Below are positions 10,360 to 18,228 of a stretch of 64,000 nucleotides of DNA, one piece after another. Each line of letters opens with the position of its first letter. Positions within the stretch are counted from its first letter, which is position 1. Both the position numbers and the translations under genes were made by a program. Below the pieces are notes generated by a model, which had not been told where the DNA came from, ran no database searches, and saw nothing but the letters and a program-made list of their open reading frames with translations. Source of the stretch: Cordylochernes scorpioides (Eukaryota > Arthropoda > Arachnida > Pseudoscorpiones > Chernetidae); NCBI GenBank assembly GCA_030710605.1, contig CP092875.1, positions 67,842,754 to 67,906,753 on the forward strand, in the 5' to 3' direction.

Positions 10360-10650
10360 AAAAAACTCCGCCTTTGGCGGTCCCAAGCCAGGATGAAAAA
10401 GGAGGAGGGGGAGCAGTAACAAGCTCACTAAAAATACCTGGGCTCAGCTGGCCCGGCTGATAGTACCTTGTAAGGGCTCCTAATCCAGGGATACATTCTT
10501 TTGGAGCTAAGTCAGTGGCCTGCCACTGAGTAGTGCTCCCAGTCTTGATGACAAAGGCAGACGCATTCTACTTCACCCAATCGTGATGGTTGTTAATTTC
10601 AAGATTTACAAGCTTGACACTCTAATATGATTGAGTGAAGATAAGAAAGG
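10360..10650. repeat. GC-richer repeat block, possible LINE 5' fragment
   Basis: This stretch is less AT-rich than its surroundings and includes ggcggtcccaagccaggatg, resembling the untranslated leader found in several LINE families. No reading frame of note. The flanking 3'-module repeats place it inside the Helitron-like region. Identity is uncertain. Confidence 0.25.
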
Positions 10651-11406
10651 AGAAAAAAATATTTTTTGTATTTTTTTTTGGCAATAATCTATTTATTATC
10701 AATTAATTTGATTTTGGTCTTTATTTATTATTCCCCTGCTCTATACATACATTTTGTACATTTACAATGTCAGCCATTTTCTCTGTAATACCTTTTTAGC
10801 AGTGAAGTTATATTTGAGCAACAAACAATTTTTGAAATTTAAAATGGTCGAATTATCGATAGTGTTGAATTACACTTTGTTATATGATAGGCTGTAGGTC
10901 AAGACAACAAAACATGGTCGAATTATCGAGGTTATATTGTATATATAAAACTAGAAATGTAGTTTTAATGAGGTCCTTTAAATATTTTCATTCCTTTTAT
11001 ATGTTGTCTTATCTGCGATATAGTAGCATTTTTTGCAATTTTATTTGCTGATTTGTGTCATTTTTTCACTCAAAATATATTTATTTAAACTCTTCAACTA
11101 ATGCCTATAGTTTCTTTCCTGAAATTGCTTAGCAAACATGAGTTGGTTGTATTGTTATGCTTCGGAGATATTTTAATCCTAAGCAGGGTCTTTACGAATG
11201 GTACACGTATGGTTACACAGTGCATGTGCTCTCATGTTCTTGAAGTAGTGTAGATGTGTTGTTTGCACTTTTATTTTCTGATTTGTTAGTATTTTTCTTC
11301 TTTTTTCATTTTAAATAATTTTTTAGGCATAGGAACCAATGCCTATAGTTTCTCACCTGCGGGCCCTTCGAGTAAACCCGGGGCGTTGCCCGGGTCACTC
11401 GGCTAG

Positions 11407-11905
11407 TATTTATACACTGACTCAAGAAGATCATTGTTTGACCGGCTAATTTGCATAAAATACGTGTTCGAATTCTTTGATTTCGGGTATTTTAATCAAT
11501 AATGAAAAAATAAATTTGTATATACAATTTCATTGATAAATGTTCGATAAAATTTGAGATATATGGAAAAATATGCTGTTCCTTTAATATTAATTTTAAA
11601 TTGCATTTCTTAATATAATCAGAAGGTATTTTGTTGATATATTTCTATATGGTTTTTATTCGTTTATTTATGAAGGTATATATATTGTATTTGTATATTT
11701 ATGAAAAACAATGTTATAATTTATATCAAAGAGTATTGATATATTTCTGAGAGTATTTTGTATCTGTCCATTTCTGACACTATCATTATACTTCTTAACT
11801 TGCTACCTTGTTTGATTACTTTTTTTTATTATATAACTTCTATTAAATTCCTTCTTCCACATATAATATATTCATTTCTCTCTCTTTCTCTTTATTATTA
11901 ATTTT
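11407..11905. other. A module copy 1, resumed
   Basis: After the Helitron-like end the A array resumes (gagtattgatatatttctga, then cttgctaccttgtttga) and matches 40620-40720 and 63790-63880. It runs up to the copia LTR. Pre-insertion continuity with 22292 onwards is supported by ttaat on both sides (11898-11902 and 22292-22296). Confidence 0.7.
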
Positions 11906-12140
11906 TGTTAATTTTCGATCGAAGAGTTGGAGCATTTCGATATAAAATATATTTATTGGCTTATATACTCAGCCCAACATTATAAAAGTAAGAAATGATT
12001 AAATGCAAAAGATTATATATCTAAATACAAAAGGTTATTTAAAAATTAAAAATCATCCTTTGTTCTTCATGTCAAAACATTCTTCTTTTTTTTTCATGAT
12101 TTTTGTTGATGTTCCTTTTTTCACAGACATTATACCTTCA
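11906..12140 (-). repeat. copia 3' LTR
   Basis: A 235-bp terminal repeat starting TGTTAATTTTCG and ending TATACCTTCA on the plus strand. It matches 22058-22291. Confidence 0.88.
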
Positions 12141-12712
12141 ATATCCTCCCTGTCTTCAAAAAGGGTCATCATTCAACTTAATTCCAATGTTCTGTAGATG
12201 GTTGTTTAACACAGTTCCGCTTAAATTCTTTATCATGATGTTTGCAGGATTATCTTCTGTGCTGATGTATTTGAGAGTGATGATGTTATCATTAAAATCA
12301 TATTTGATATAATGGTATTTTCTGTTGATATGTCTGCTTCTATTGGAGTGAATAGGATTTTTGATCCAATTTATCAATGATTGGGAGTCAGTGTTGACTT
12401 CAATTGGTTGTTCAATCAGTTGATTTTGTCCAAGTTCTTTCAATAAGCTTGTAAACCATTTTCCATCACAAATTCCAATACAAAGTGAGAAAAGTTCAGC
12501 TTCCATTGTAGATAGTGCAGTCATCCTTTGTTTTCCACTTTTCCAACTAATTGGAGTGTTTCCAATCCTTATGAAATATCCTCCAAAAGATTTGGCATCC
12601 TGAGTGGTGTTCCAGCTGGCATCAGATATTATGTTCAGAGAGTTTTCCTGGTTCTGAATTAATTTCTAGGCAAAAATCTTTTGTTCCATTTAGGTATCTG
12701 AAAATTATTTTT

Positions 12713-12753
<41 letters not shown>

Positions 12754-12979
12754 GTGGATTTCTCTTGGAACATTTGAGTATTGAGATAGATTGCTCAATA
12801 TAAAACTTATATCAGGTCTGGTTCCAGTTGATAAGTACATCAATGAACCTAGGGCTTCTTGATATTCTTTTTGGGATATAGCTTTCTCATTTTGATAATC
12901 TTCTAAGTTTTCACCAATGCTTCCGGGTGTTTTAACCGGTTTACTATCCAACATGTTGAAGTTTCCTAAAATCTTCTTT
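12141..12979 (-). pseudogene. pol: copia RNase H and RT 3' part
   Basis: The minus strand encodes KKILGNFNMLDSKPVKTPG (RT C-terminal connection), YQEALGSLMYLSTGTRPDIS and, in another frame, RNase H motifs MEAELFSLC, NTDSQSLI and SRHINRKYHYIKY up to about 12156. A TC microsatellite (about 12718-12751) has expanded inside the coding part and adds an Arg-Glu run. A frame change separates 12622 from 12524. Together these show a decayed pol end. It continues at 18174 on the other side of gypsy-1 (…SQKEYI | KKIL…). Confidence 0.88.
12718..12751. repeat. (TC)n microsatellite inside copia pol
   Basis: About 16-17 TC dinucleotides. On the minus strand it reads as an Arg-Glu run that interrupts the RT/RNase H connection. 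Confidence 0.97.
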
Positions 12980-12983
12980 ATAT

Positions 12984-13323
12984 TGTTACACCAGGTTGCG
13001 GCTTGGCCGACTCTTCAGCCTGGATTCTCTCCTGTGCTGGGTCTTGCATCTTACCAGAGCGTGTTTCAACCATCCTACAAATTTATAAAAGGGAATAACG
13101 AGATAAGTCTTCTTTAAGTAGCCACCAGAATCCTTTATTTATTTTCTCACATCAAAGAGAGCAGTGAAGTCACAGTGTACCTAAATACAAATGATGATAA
13201 ATTAATAATCTGTTTTAAATAAATATCATAGAATATTTTATATAAAAATAAATAAATATATAATTTAAATTTCAAATATATTAAAACTAATATAAGAAAT
13301 ACGCCATTAATCATGATGTAACA
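12984..13323 (-). repeat. gypsy-1 3' LTR
   Basis: 340 bp, TGTTAC...GTAACA. The pol stop codon (13307-13309) lies 14 bp inside this LTR. It appears identical to the 5' LTR. Confidence 0.95.
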
Positions 13324-16300
13324 CTTCCCCCTCTCCAGAGGTCGTCACGTCCTCGTGATTGACCTCATCAATTCTTTCAAAATAGGGTTTGATTCTTGAG
13401 ACATGGACAATCAATGGGTCTTGGCCAGGATTATCTTTTGGTTCAATTAAGTAATTTACGTTGGACAGCTTCTTTAATATTCTATATGGGCCAAAATATT
13501 TTCTCAGTAGTTTCTCACACTTTCCTATTTTCCTAATTGGTGTCCAAACTGCTACTAATTCTCCTGGTTCGTAGCTTCTTTCCATGTGTTTCTTGTCATA
13601 GTTCTTTTTCATTCTTTCTTGAGTCTTTATTGTGTTGTTAATAACTAATTTTCTTGTTCTGTTTATTTTGTCTAAGTGATGTTTTATGTATTCATCATAA
13701 TCATCTTTGTCAATGTCCACCGAGATATTCCTGTCGTCCAAAAGAGACGTGGGTTCTCTTCCAAACATCAGGAAAAAGGGAGAATATCCTGTGGTTTCCT
13801 GAATTGTAGTATTGTAAGCGTGAGTGATGAATGGGAGTATTTCGTCCCAATTTTTCTGATCAGTGTTCACATACATACTGAGCATATTGATCAATGTTCT
13901 ATTTAACCGCTCTGTCAATCCATTAGTCTGGGGATGATAGCTCGTTGTGAAGCAATGTTTAATCTTGCACGTTTTCATCACCTCTTTCATTAAATTACTG
14001 GTAAATTGAGAGCCTCTGTCACTAATAAGATATTGTGGGGCTCCGTGCCGAAGAAAAATATCCTCTACTAGAAATTTAGAAACTTCTTTCACTGTTGCTT
14101 CCGAGACTGCTCTTGTTTCTGCATATCTAGTGTAGTAGTCCGACAGCACGATTATCCATTTTTTCCTGTTTTTCGTAGATGGTAGTGGACCAACAAAGTC
14201 AATTCCAATTCTTTCGAAAGGAAAGTTGGCTGGGGGGATGGGCTGTAGTAGTCCAGAAGGTAATTGGTTTGAGCCTTTCCTACTTTGGCAAAGGTGACAC
14301 GTCCTAACGAATTCTGAGACATCCTTTAGCATGGATGGCCAAAAGTATTTACTCTTTATTCGGTACATGGTTCTGGCGACGCCCAGATGGCCATTCGACA
14401 TATGATTGTGATATTCTTTCATAATTTCTCTCTTTTTATTCTCTGGAACCACAAGCAACCACGCCCTGCCTTCAGGGTTCGGGTTTTTCTTAAAGAGGCA
14501 TCCATCTTCTTCTTTAAAGTTTTGCGCAATTGATCGCCTGCTTCCATTAAGGTTTTTCTTAACACTTTCGATAAATTTATCCTCTTCGTCTGTTATTTGA
14601 TTTAAAAATAGCCTTTCAAAATCCTCATCCCAATCAGTTTCTGGTAAGGGCCCCCTAGATAAGCCATCGGCGTCCAGATGCTTCTTTCCCGATTTATGTA
14701 TTATATCGAAGTCATATTCTTGAATTTTCAATGCCCATCTTGCCAATCGACCTGTTGGATCCTTCAAGTTTTTGAGCCAGCATAAGGCGTGATGGTCTGT
14801 TACTATTTTAAAGTGTCTTCCATAAAGGTAGGGTCGTAATTTTGACATTGACCAGACAACGGCCAGACATTCTTTTTCAGTGGTTGAATAATTTTGCTCC
14901 GCTTTACTTAGGGTACGACTCAAATATGAGATCACCTTCTCTTCACCACCGATGTCTTGGACAAGTGTTGCACCTATGCCGATGTTGGACGCATCAGTAT
15001 GAACATAAGTAGGTGCATTTGGATTGAAGTGACCTAAAATTGGTGGACTTAATAGTGCTGTTTTTAGGGTTTGAAACGCTTCCTCTTGTCTTTCTGTCCA
15101 GGTAAATGATACACTTTTTTTTATAAGGTTGGTCAAAGGGTCAGCAATTTTTGAAAAGTCTTTGATAAATTTTCTATAATATGAACACATTCCCAAAAAG
15201 GATTGTACTTCTTTGACCTTTTTGGGTCGAGGAAAATTTCTGACAGCTTTGATGTTATGTTCCGCGGGTTTTATACCATGTTTGCTCGTTATATAGCCGA
15301 GAATCTCCAATTCTTCAAAAGCAAATCGGCATTTTTTGTCGTTTAACCTTAAATTAGATTCACGAAAACATCTAAAAACAGCTTCAAGTCTTTTGAGGTG
15401 CGTTGGAAAATCCGGGCTATATATGATAACATCATCCAGATAACACAAACAAATTTGCCATCTCAGATTTCCAAGCATATTCTCCATATTTCTCTCAAAG
15501 GTAGCAGGCGCGTTACAAAGTCCAAAAGGCATCACGTTGAATTCATATAATCCATGCGCTGTAGTGAAAGCTGTTTTCTCTTTGTCTCTTTCTTCGACTT
15601 CAACTTGCCAATATCCAGATCTGAGGTCTATTGCTGAGAAGTGTGTAGATCCTTGGAGAGTATCCATAACTTCGTCTATTCTAGGGATCGGATAGACATC
15701 TTTTACTGTCACATTATTCAGTTTTCTGTAGTCCACACAAAATCTGTATTTACCATCTCGCTTTTTGACCAATATTACTGGAAAAGACCAGGGGCTAGAA
15801 GATGGCCTAATTATGCCTTCTGTAAGCATCTCGTCAATTTGCTCTTTTATAATATCTCGTTCTTTAGCACTTACCCGGTAAGGCTTGTGTTTAATTGGCT
15901 TCGCGTCTTCTGTGTCTATCCGATGTTTTGCCAAATTGGTTCTCCCTAATCTCGATGAAAAAAGATCTCCATACCTTTCTAAAACTTGTTTTAACTCCTT
16001 CTGTTCCTTTGGTGAAAGATTTTCGTTTATTTGGAATCTAGGTTCTTCGTTCTTTTCTACCTCTCTTTCTCGACTCACATTTATTTTCGCTGGACTACTT
16101 CCAAAAGCCAATGTTTGGTTTTTCATTATTTTTAACGGTCGAGGATACGGATTAGTTATCCAGATGTGTGTTTCCCTATTTATAACATTGATCAAGCTTC
16201 TTGCTAGACGAAGTCCATTTGTTTGAAACATTTTGCTGCTCTCCTCGATAATATATTCTCCATCCTCTGTTTCTACCAATGCCTTGATCAATTTCATGGA

Positions 16301-16780
16301 ACATTCCGGTACAATGGAATCCTTGGCACTCTTTATTTTCAACATTTCAAAATTGATTTCGTCATGATTATTCGTCAAATCATATTTTATAGTTTCTTGC
16401 TTACAATCTATTTTTGCGTTCATTTTCTTAAGGAAATCTCTCCCAAGAATTAATGTCCGTAAATGCGTTTTCAATATCACAAAGTTGTGTGATAATGTTT
16501 CGTCATCAATTTTTATATTTAAAAATATACTTCCTACCATGTCCAATTTTTTTCCATCGGGTCCTGCACAAATTTTTGCGAGTTTACTTATACCATGGCC
16601 TGTATCGAGGGCCGTTCTGAGGTCGACCACTGAGAGGTCAGCACCTGTATCAACCAAAGCTTCAAAAGTCCCTATCTTGTCCACATTAATTTTTAATTTG
16701 TATTTAGGGTCCAACTTCTTGATTCCGTTTATGGTCGACTTGCTTTGATTGACAGATTCAGGCGCGACGCTTAGTTTAAA
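13307..16780 (-). CDS. pol: gypsy-1 Pol polyprotein (protease, RT, RNase H, integrase)
   Basis: An open frame of about 1157 codons, entered by -1 frameshift at TTTAAAC (16780-16774). Counted from residue 1 of the frame beginning at 16714: aspartic protease VDTGADLSV at about 21-29; RT with KKRDGKYRFCVDYRKL, LRSGYWQV, MPFGLCNAPATF and YLDDVIIYS (catalytic site, about 423-431); RNase H with VHTDASNIGIG (about 568) and TDHHALCWL; integrase zinc finger H-x3-H...CHLCQ (about 772-803); catalytic core GIDFVGPL, SDRGSQF and the Glu in NGLTERLNR (D,D,E). A GPY/F-type KYFGPYRIL follows near 1070. Length is normal for Ty3/gypsy. No stop or frameshift was seen. The stop is inside the 3' LTR. Its product would copy and integrate the element. 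Confidence 0.96.
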   Translation of the reverse strand, partial: FKLSVAPESVNQSKSTINGIKKLDPKYKLKINVDKIGTFEALVDTGADLSVVDLRTALDTGHGISKLAKICAGPDGKKLDMVGSIFLNIKIDDETLSHNFVILKTHLRTLILGRDFLKKMNAKIDCKQETIKYDLTNNHDEINFEMLKIKSAKDSIVPECSMKLIKALVETEDGEYIIEESSKMFQTNGLRLARSLINVINRETHIWITNPYPRPLKIMKNQTLAFGSSPAKINVSREREVEKNEEPRFQINENLSPKEQKELKQVLERYGDLFSSRLGRTNLAKHRIDTEDAKPIKHKPYRVSAKERDIIKEQIDEMLTEGIIRPSSSPWSFPVILVKKRDGKYRFCVDYRKLNNVTVKDVYPIPRIDEVMDTLQGSTHFSAIDLRSGYWQVEVEERDKEKTAFTTAHGLYEFNVMPFGLCNAPATFERNMENMLGNLRWQICLCYLDDVIIYSPDFPTHLKRLEAVFRCFRESNLRLNDKKCRFAFEELEILGYITSKHGIKPAEHNIKAVRNFPRPKKVKEVQSFLGMCSYYRKFIKDFSKIADPLTNLIKKSVSFTWTERQEEAFQTLKTALLSPPILGHFNPNAPTYVHTDASNIGIGATLVQDIGGEEKVISYLSRTLSKAEQNYSTTEKECLAVVWSMSKLRPYLYGRHFKIVTDHHALCWLKNLKDPTGRLARWALKIQEYDFDIIHKSGKKHLDADGLSRGPLPETDWDEDFERLFLNQITDEEDKFIESVKKNLNGSRRSIAQNFKEEDGCLFKKNPNPEGRAWLLVVPENKKREIMKEYHNHMSNGHLGVARTMYRIKSKYFWPSMLKDVSEFVRTCHLCQSRKGSNQLPSGLLQPIPPANFPFERIGIDFVGPLPSTKNRKKWIIVLSDYYTRYAETRAVSEATVKEVSKFLVEDIFLRHGAPQYLISDRGSQFTSNLMKEVMKTCKIKHCFTTSYHPQTNGLTERLNRTLINMLSMYVNTDQKNWDEILPFITHAYNTTIQETTGYSPFFLMFGREPTSLLDDRNISVDIDKDDYDEYIKHHLDKINRTRKLVINNTIKTQERMKKNYDKKHMERSYEPGELVAVWTPIRKIGKCEKLLRKYFGPYRILKKLSNVNYLIEPKDNPGQDPLIVHVSRIKPYFERIDEVNHEDVTTSGEGEVLHHD
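13324..13336 (-). promoter_or_regulatory. gypsy-1 polypurine tract
   Basis: On the minus strand, GGAGAGGGGGAAG abuts the 3' LTR directly. This is the expected primer site for plus-strand DNA synthesis, and it is also translated as part of the pol C-terminus. Confidence 0.85.
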
Positions 16781-17919
16781 TCTTCCAACACGGAATATCT
16801 ATTCCGGGTAGGAATATTTGTCTGTGTGCTATGACATACATCAGCATAAAGCCGAGGTCCTGATTTCTCTGATATTTCATTCATTTGGCATTTTTCTTCG
16901 ACCTTCTCTTGGGTATCTGCTGGATCCTCTTCTAGGATTCTTATAAACTTGACCCTACAATAACGGGCCACGTGCCCTGGCTTGTTACATTTAAAGCAGA
17001 TTGGTCTTCCATCTTCAGTCCTATTTTTGTTCACTTCTTGGCTTTTATTGTAAGTGTTTCTCTGAAGGTTTGGTTTCGGCACAAAGTTATTATTATAAGG
17101 ACGTCTAGGGGTAGAGGGCTGGGGAAAGTTGTTTCGATACTGTCTGGGGGTAGGATGGGAGTCGTTCTTGTAATTATTGGAAACAGGGGCTTGGGGCCTG
17201 GAAGTGGTCTGGTAGTTTCGTGCGGCAGTCGGCGGCACGTACCTCGATTGTTGTTGGGGTCTAGAATAGCGTGGACCGTTATATAGGTTTCTGGATTTCT
17301 CCACACGTTCCCGATACTTCTTTTCAAAAGAATCCATTTTCTTGCACACGACAAGAAGGTCATCGGTCGTTTTAGGAGGGTTCAGGTAGAGCGCGAATGA
17401 GTACTCTTTTTTCAGTCCTCCAATAACATGTTCAATTTTTGTTTCTTCTTCCATTGCGGGGTCAACCTTGTTGCACAACACTAGAATGTCTTCCGCGAAC
17501 CTGATTGCTGGTTCATTCCAGTGTTGCATTCTGTTGAGCTTCATTCTAAGTTCTTCTTTATTCGCGTCCAAAGAAAAATCCTGAATGAGGCGGATTTTAA
17601 TATTTTCCCAGCTCGTGAAACTAGCTTTGTGTAAATTCAACCAGGTTTTAGCGCTTCCCGTCATGTTCATGGCGGCATAACGAGAGATAATGTAGTCTGC
17701 CCAATGGTACAAGAAGCCAATTTCTTCAAGAGATTCAATCCATGGGCGAGGGTCTTCCGTTCCATCATACTTGGGGATGTCGATGTTGGGATTCAGGACA
17801 ACTGGGTCGGAACTAGCATCTCTACCAATTGTTACACCAGGTTGCGGCTTGGCCGACTCTTCAGCCTGGATTCTCTCCTGTGCTGGGTCTTGCATCTTAC
17901 CAGAGCGTGTTTCAACCAT
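16771..17919 (-). CDS. gag: gypsy-1 Gag protein
   Basis: 382 codons from ATG at 17919 to TAA at 16771. Residues about 60-190 form a retrotransposon gag domain (WADYIISRYAAMNMTGSAKT, then QDFSLDANKEELRMKLNRMQ). Residues about 220-300 are rich in Pro, Arg, Asn and Gln. One CCHC zinc knuckle CFKCNKPGHVARYC is at 308-321. The start codon lies 90 bp inside the 5' LTR and the PBS is translated as part of Gag (…TIGRDA…). It would package element RNA into virus-like particles. Confidence 0.95.
   Translation of the reverse strand: MVETRSGKMQDPAQERIQAEESAKPQPGVTIGRDASSDPVVLNPNIDIPKYDGTEDPRPWIESLEEIGFLYHWADYIISRYAAMNMTGSAKTWLNLHKASFTSWENIKIRLIQDFSLDANKEELRMKLNRMQHWNEPAIRFAEDILVLCNKVDPAMEEETKIEHVIGGLKKEYSFALYLNPPKTTDDLLVVCKKMDSFEKKYRERVEKSRNLYNGPRYSRPQQQSRYVPPTAARNYQTTSRPQAPVSNNYKNDSHPTPRQYRNNFPQPSTPRRPYNNNFVPKPNLQRNTYNKSQEVNKNRTEDGRPICFKCNKPGHVARYCRVKFIRILEEDPADTQEKVEEKCQMNEISEKSGPRLYADVCHSTQTNIPTRNRYSVLEDLN
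16774..16780 (-). promoter_or_regulatory. Slippery heptamer TTTAAAC for -1 gag-pol frameshift
   Basis: In the gag frame the last codons are TTA AAC TAA, giving T TTA AAC directly before the stop. Sliding back one base gives TTT AAA CTA in the pol frame, which is open from here to the protease. This is a canonical X XXY YYZ slippery sequence. The same heptamer is conserved in gypsy-2 (37010-37016). No downstream pseudoknot was checked. Confidence 0.85.
17813..17827 (-). promoter_or_regulatory. gypsy-1 primer binding site
   Basis: Two nucleotides after the 5' LTR, the minus strand reads TGGTAGAGATGCTAG, complementary to a tRNA 3' end of the form GCATCTCTACCA. Gypsy-2 keeps the TGGTAGAGATGCT part. 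A related PBS (TGGTGGAGATGCTGGG) is seen in the LTR fragment at 59833-59848. The tRNA species is not identified. The site lies inside the gag reading frame. Confidence 0.7.
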
Positions 17920-18169
17920 CCTACAAATTTATAAAAGGGAATAACGAGATAAGTCTTCTTTAAGTAGCCACCAGAATCCTTTATTTATTTTCTCACATCA
18001 AAGAGAGCAGTGAAGTCACAGTGTACCTAAATACAAATGATGATAAATTAATAATCTGTTTTAAATAAATATCATAGAATATTTTATATAAAAATAAATA
18101 AATATATAATTTAAATTTCAAATATATTAAAACTAATATAAGAAATACGCCATTAATCATGATGTAACA
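17830..18169 (-). repeat. gypsy-1 5' LTR (contains gag start)
   Basis: 340 bp. It holds an AATAAA-type poly(A) signal on the minus strand (near 17976-17990) upstream of the gag ATG at 17919, so the ATG falls in the downstream part of the LTR (R/U5 side). Confidence 0.95.
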
Positions 18170-18173
18170 ATAT

Positions 18174-18228
18174 ATTCCTTTTGAGATAACAAAATCTTAT
18201 TTTCTTTCCTTGTTATCTTTATTCCAAG
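18174..18228 (-). pseudogene. pol: copia RT scrap between gypsy-1 and Helentron B
   Basis: The minus strand encodes LGIKITRKENKILLSQKEYI, a copia RT segment that joins in frame to KKILGNFNM on the far side of gypsy-1. It links the two copia halves and fixes the gypsy-1 insertion point. Confidence 0.85.

Larger units (their letters stand above)
7832..11406 (+). mobile_element. Helitron-like composite region ending in hairpin plus CTAG
   Basis: The right end at 11376-11406 is a textbook Helitron 3' end: CCCGGG-GCGTTG-CCCGGG stem-loop, spacer tcactcgg, CTAG, then T. The A-module array resumes just after it. The interior is repetitive. Variants of ttgttatagtttttcattt recur at 7875-8470, and the phrase ccaatgcctatag recurs near 8838, 9647, 9936, 10331, 11098 and 11336. 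The last copy lies just upstream of the terminal hairpin, so 3' modules appear to have been serially duplicated. The 5' boundary is not determined. No helicase domain remains. Confidence 0.5.
12984..18169 (-). mobile_element. Ty3/gypsy retrotransposon 1, complete and apparently young
   Basis: Full-length 5186-bp element on the minus strand. LTRs at 12984-13323 and 17830-18169 are each 340 bp and look identical by eye, with terminal inverted TGTTAC/GTAACA. The 4-bp target duplication atat (12980-12983 and 18170-18173) splits a copia codon run cleanly (…QKEYI|KKILG…). The PPT is at 13324-13336, the PBS at 17813-17827, and gag and pol are both open. All parts needed for autonomous retrotransposition are present. 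The RT resembles arachnid/CsRn1-like gypsy elements by memory. No env and no chromodomain were seen. Confidence 0.95.

Noticed and set aside
15641-17934. Plus-strand frames opposite gypsy-1
   Set aside because: They are shadows of gag and pol on the minus strand; the same shadows recur opposite gypsy-2.
12984-18169. Gypsy-1 as an endogenous retrovirus
   Set aside because: No env frame between pol and the 3' LTR; pol ends inside the LTR.
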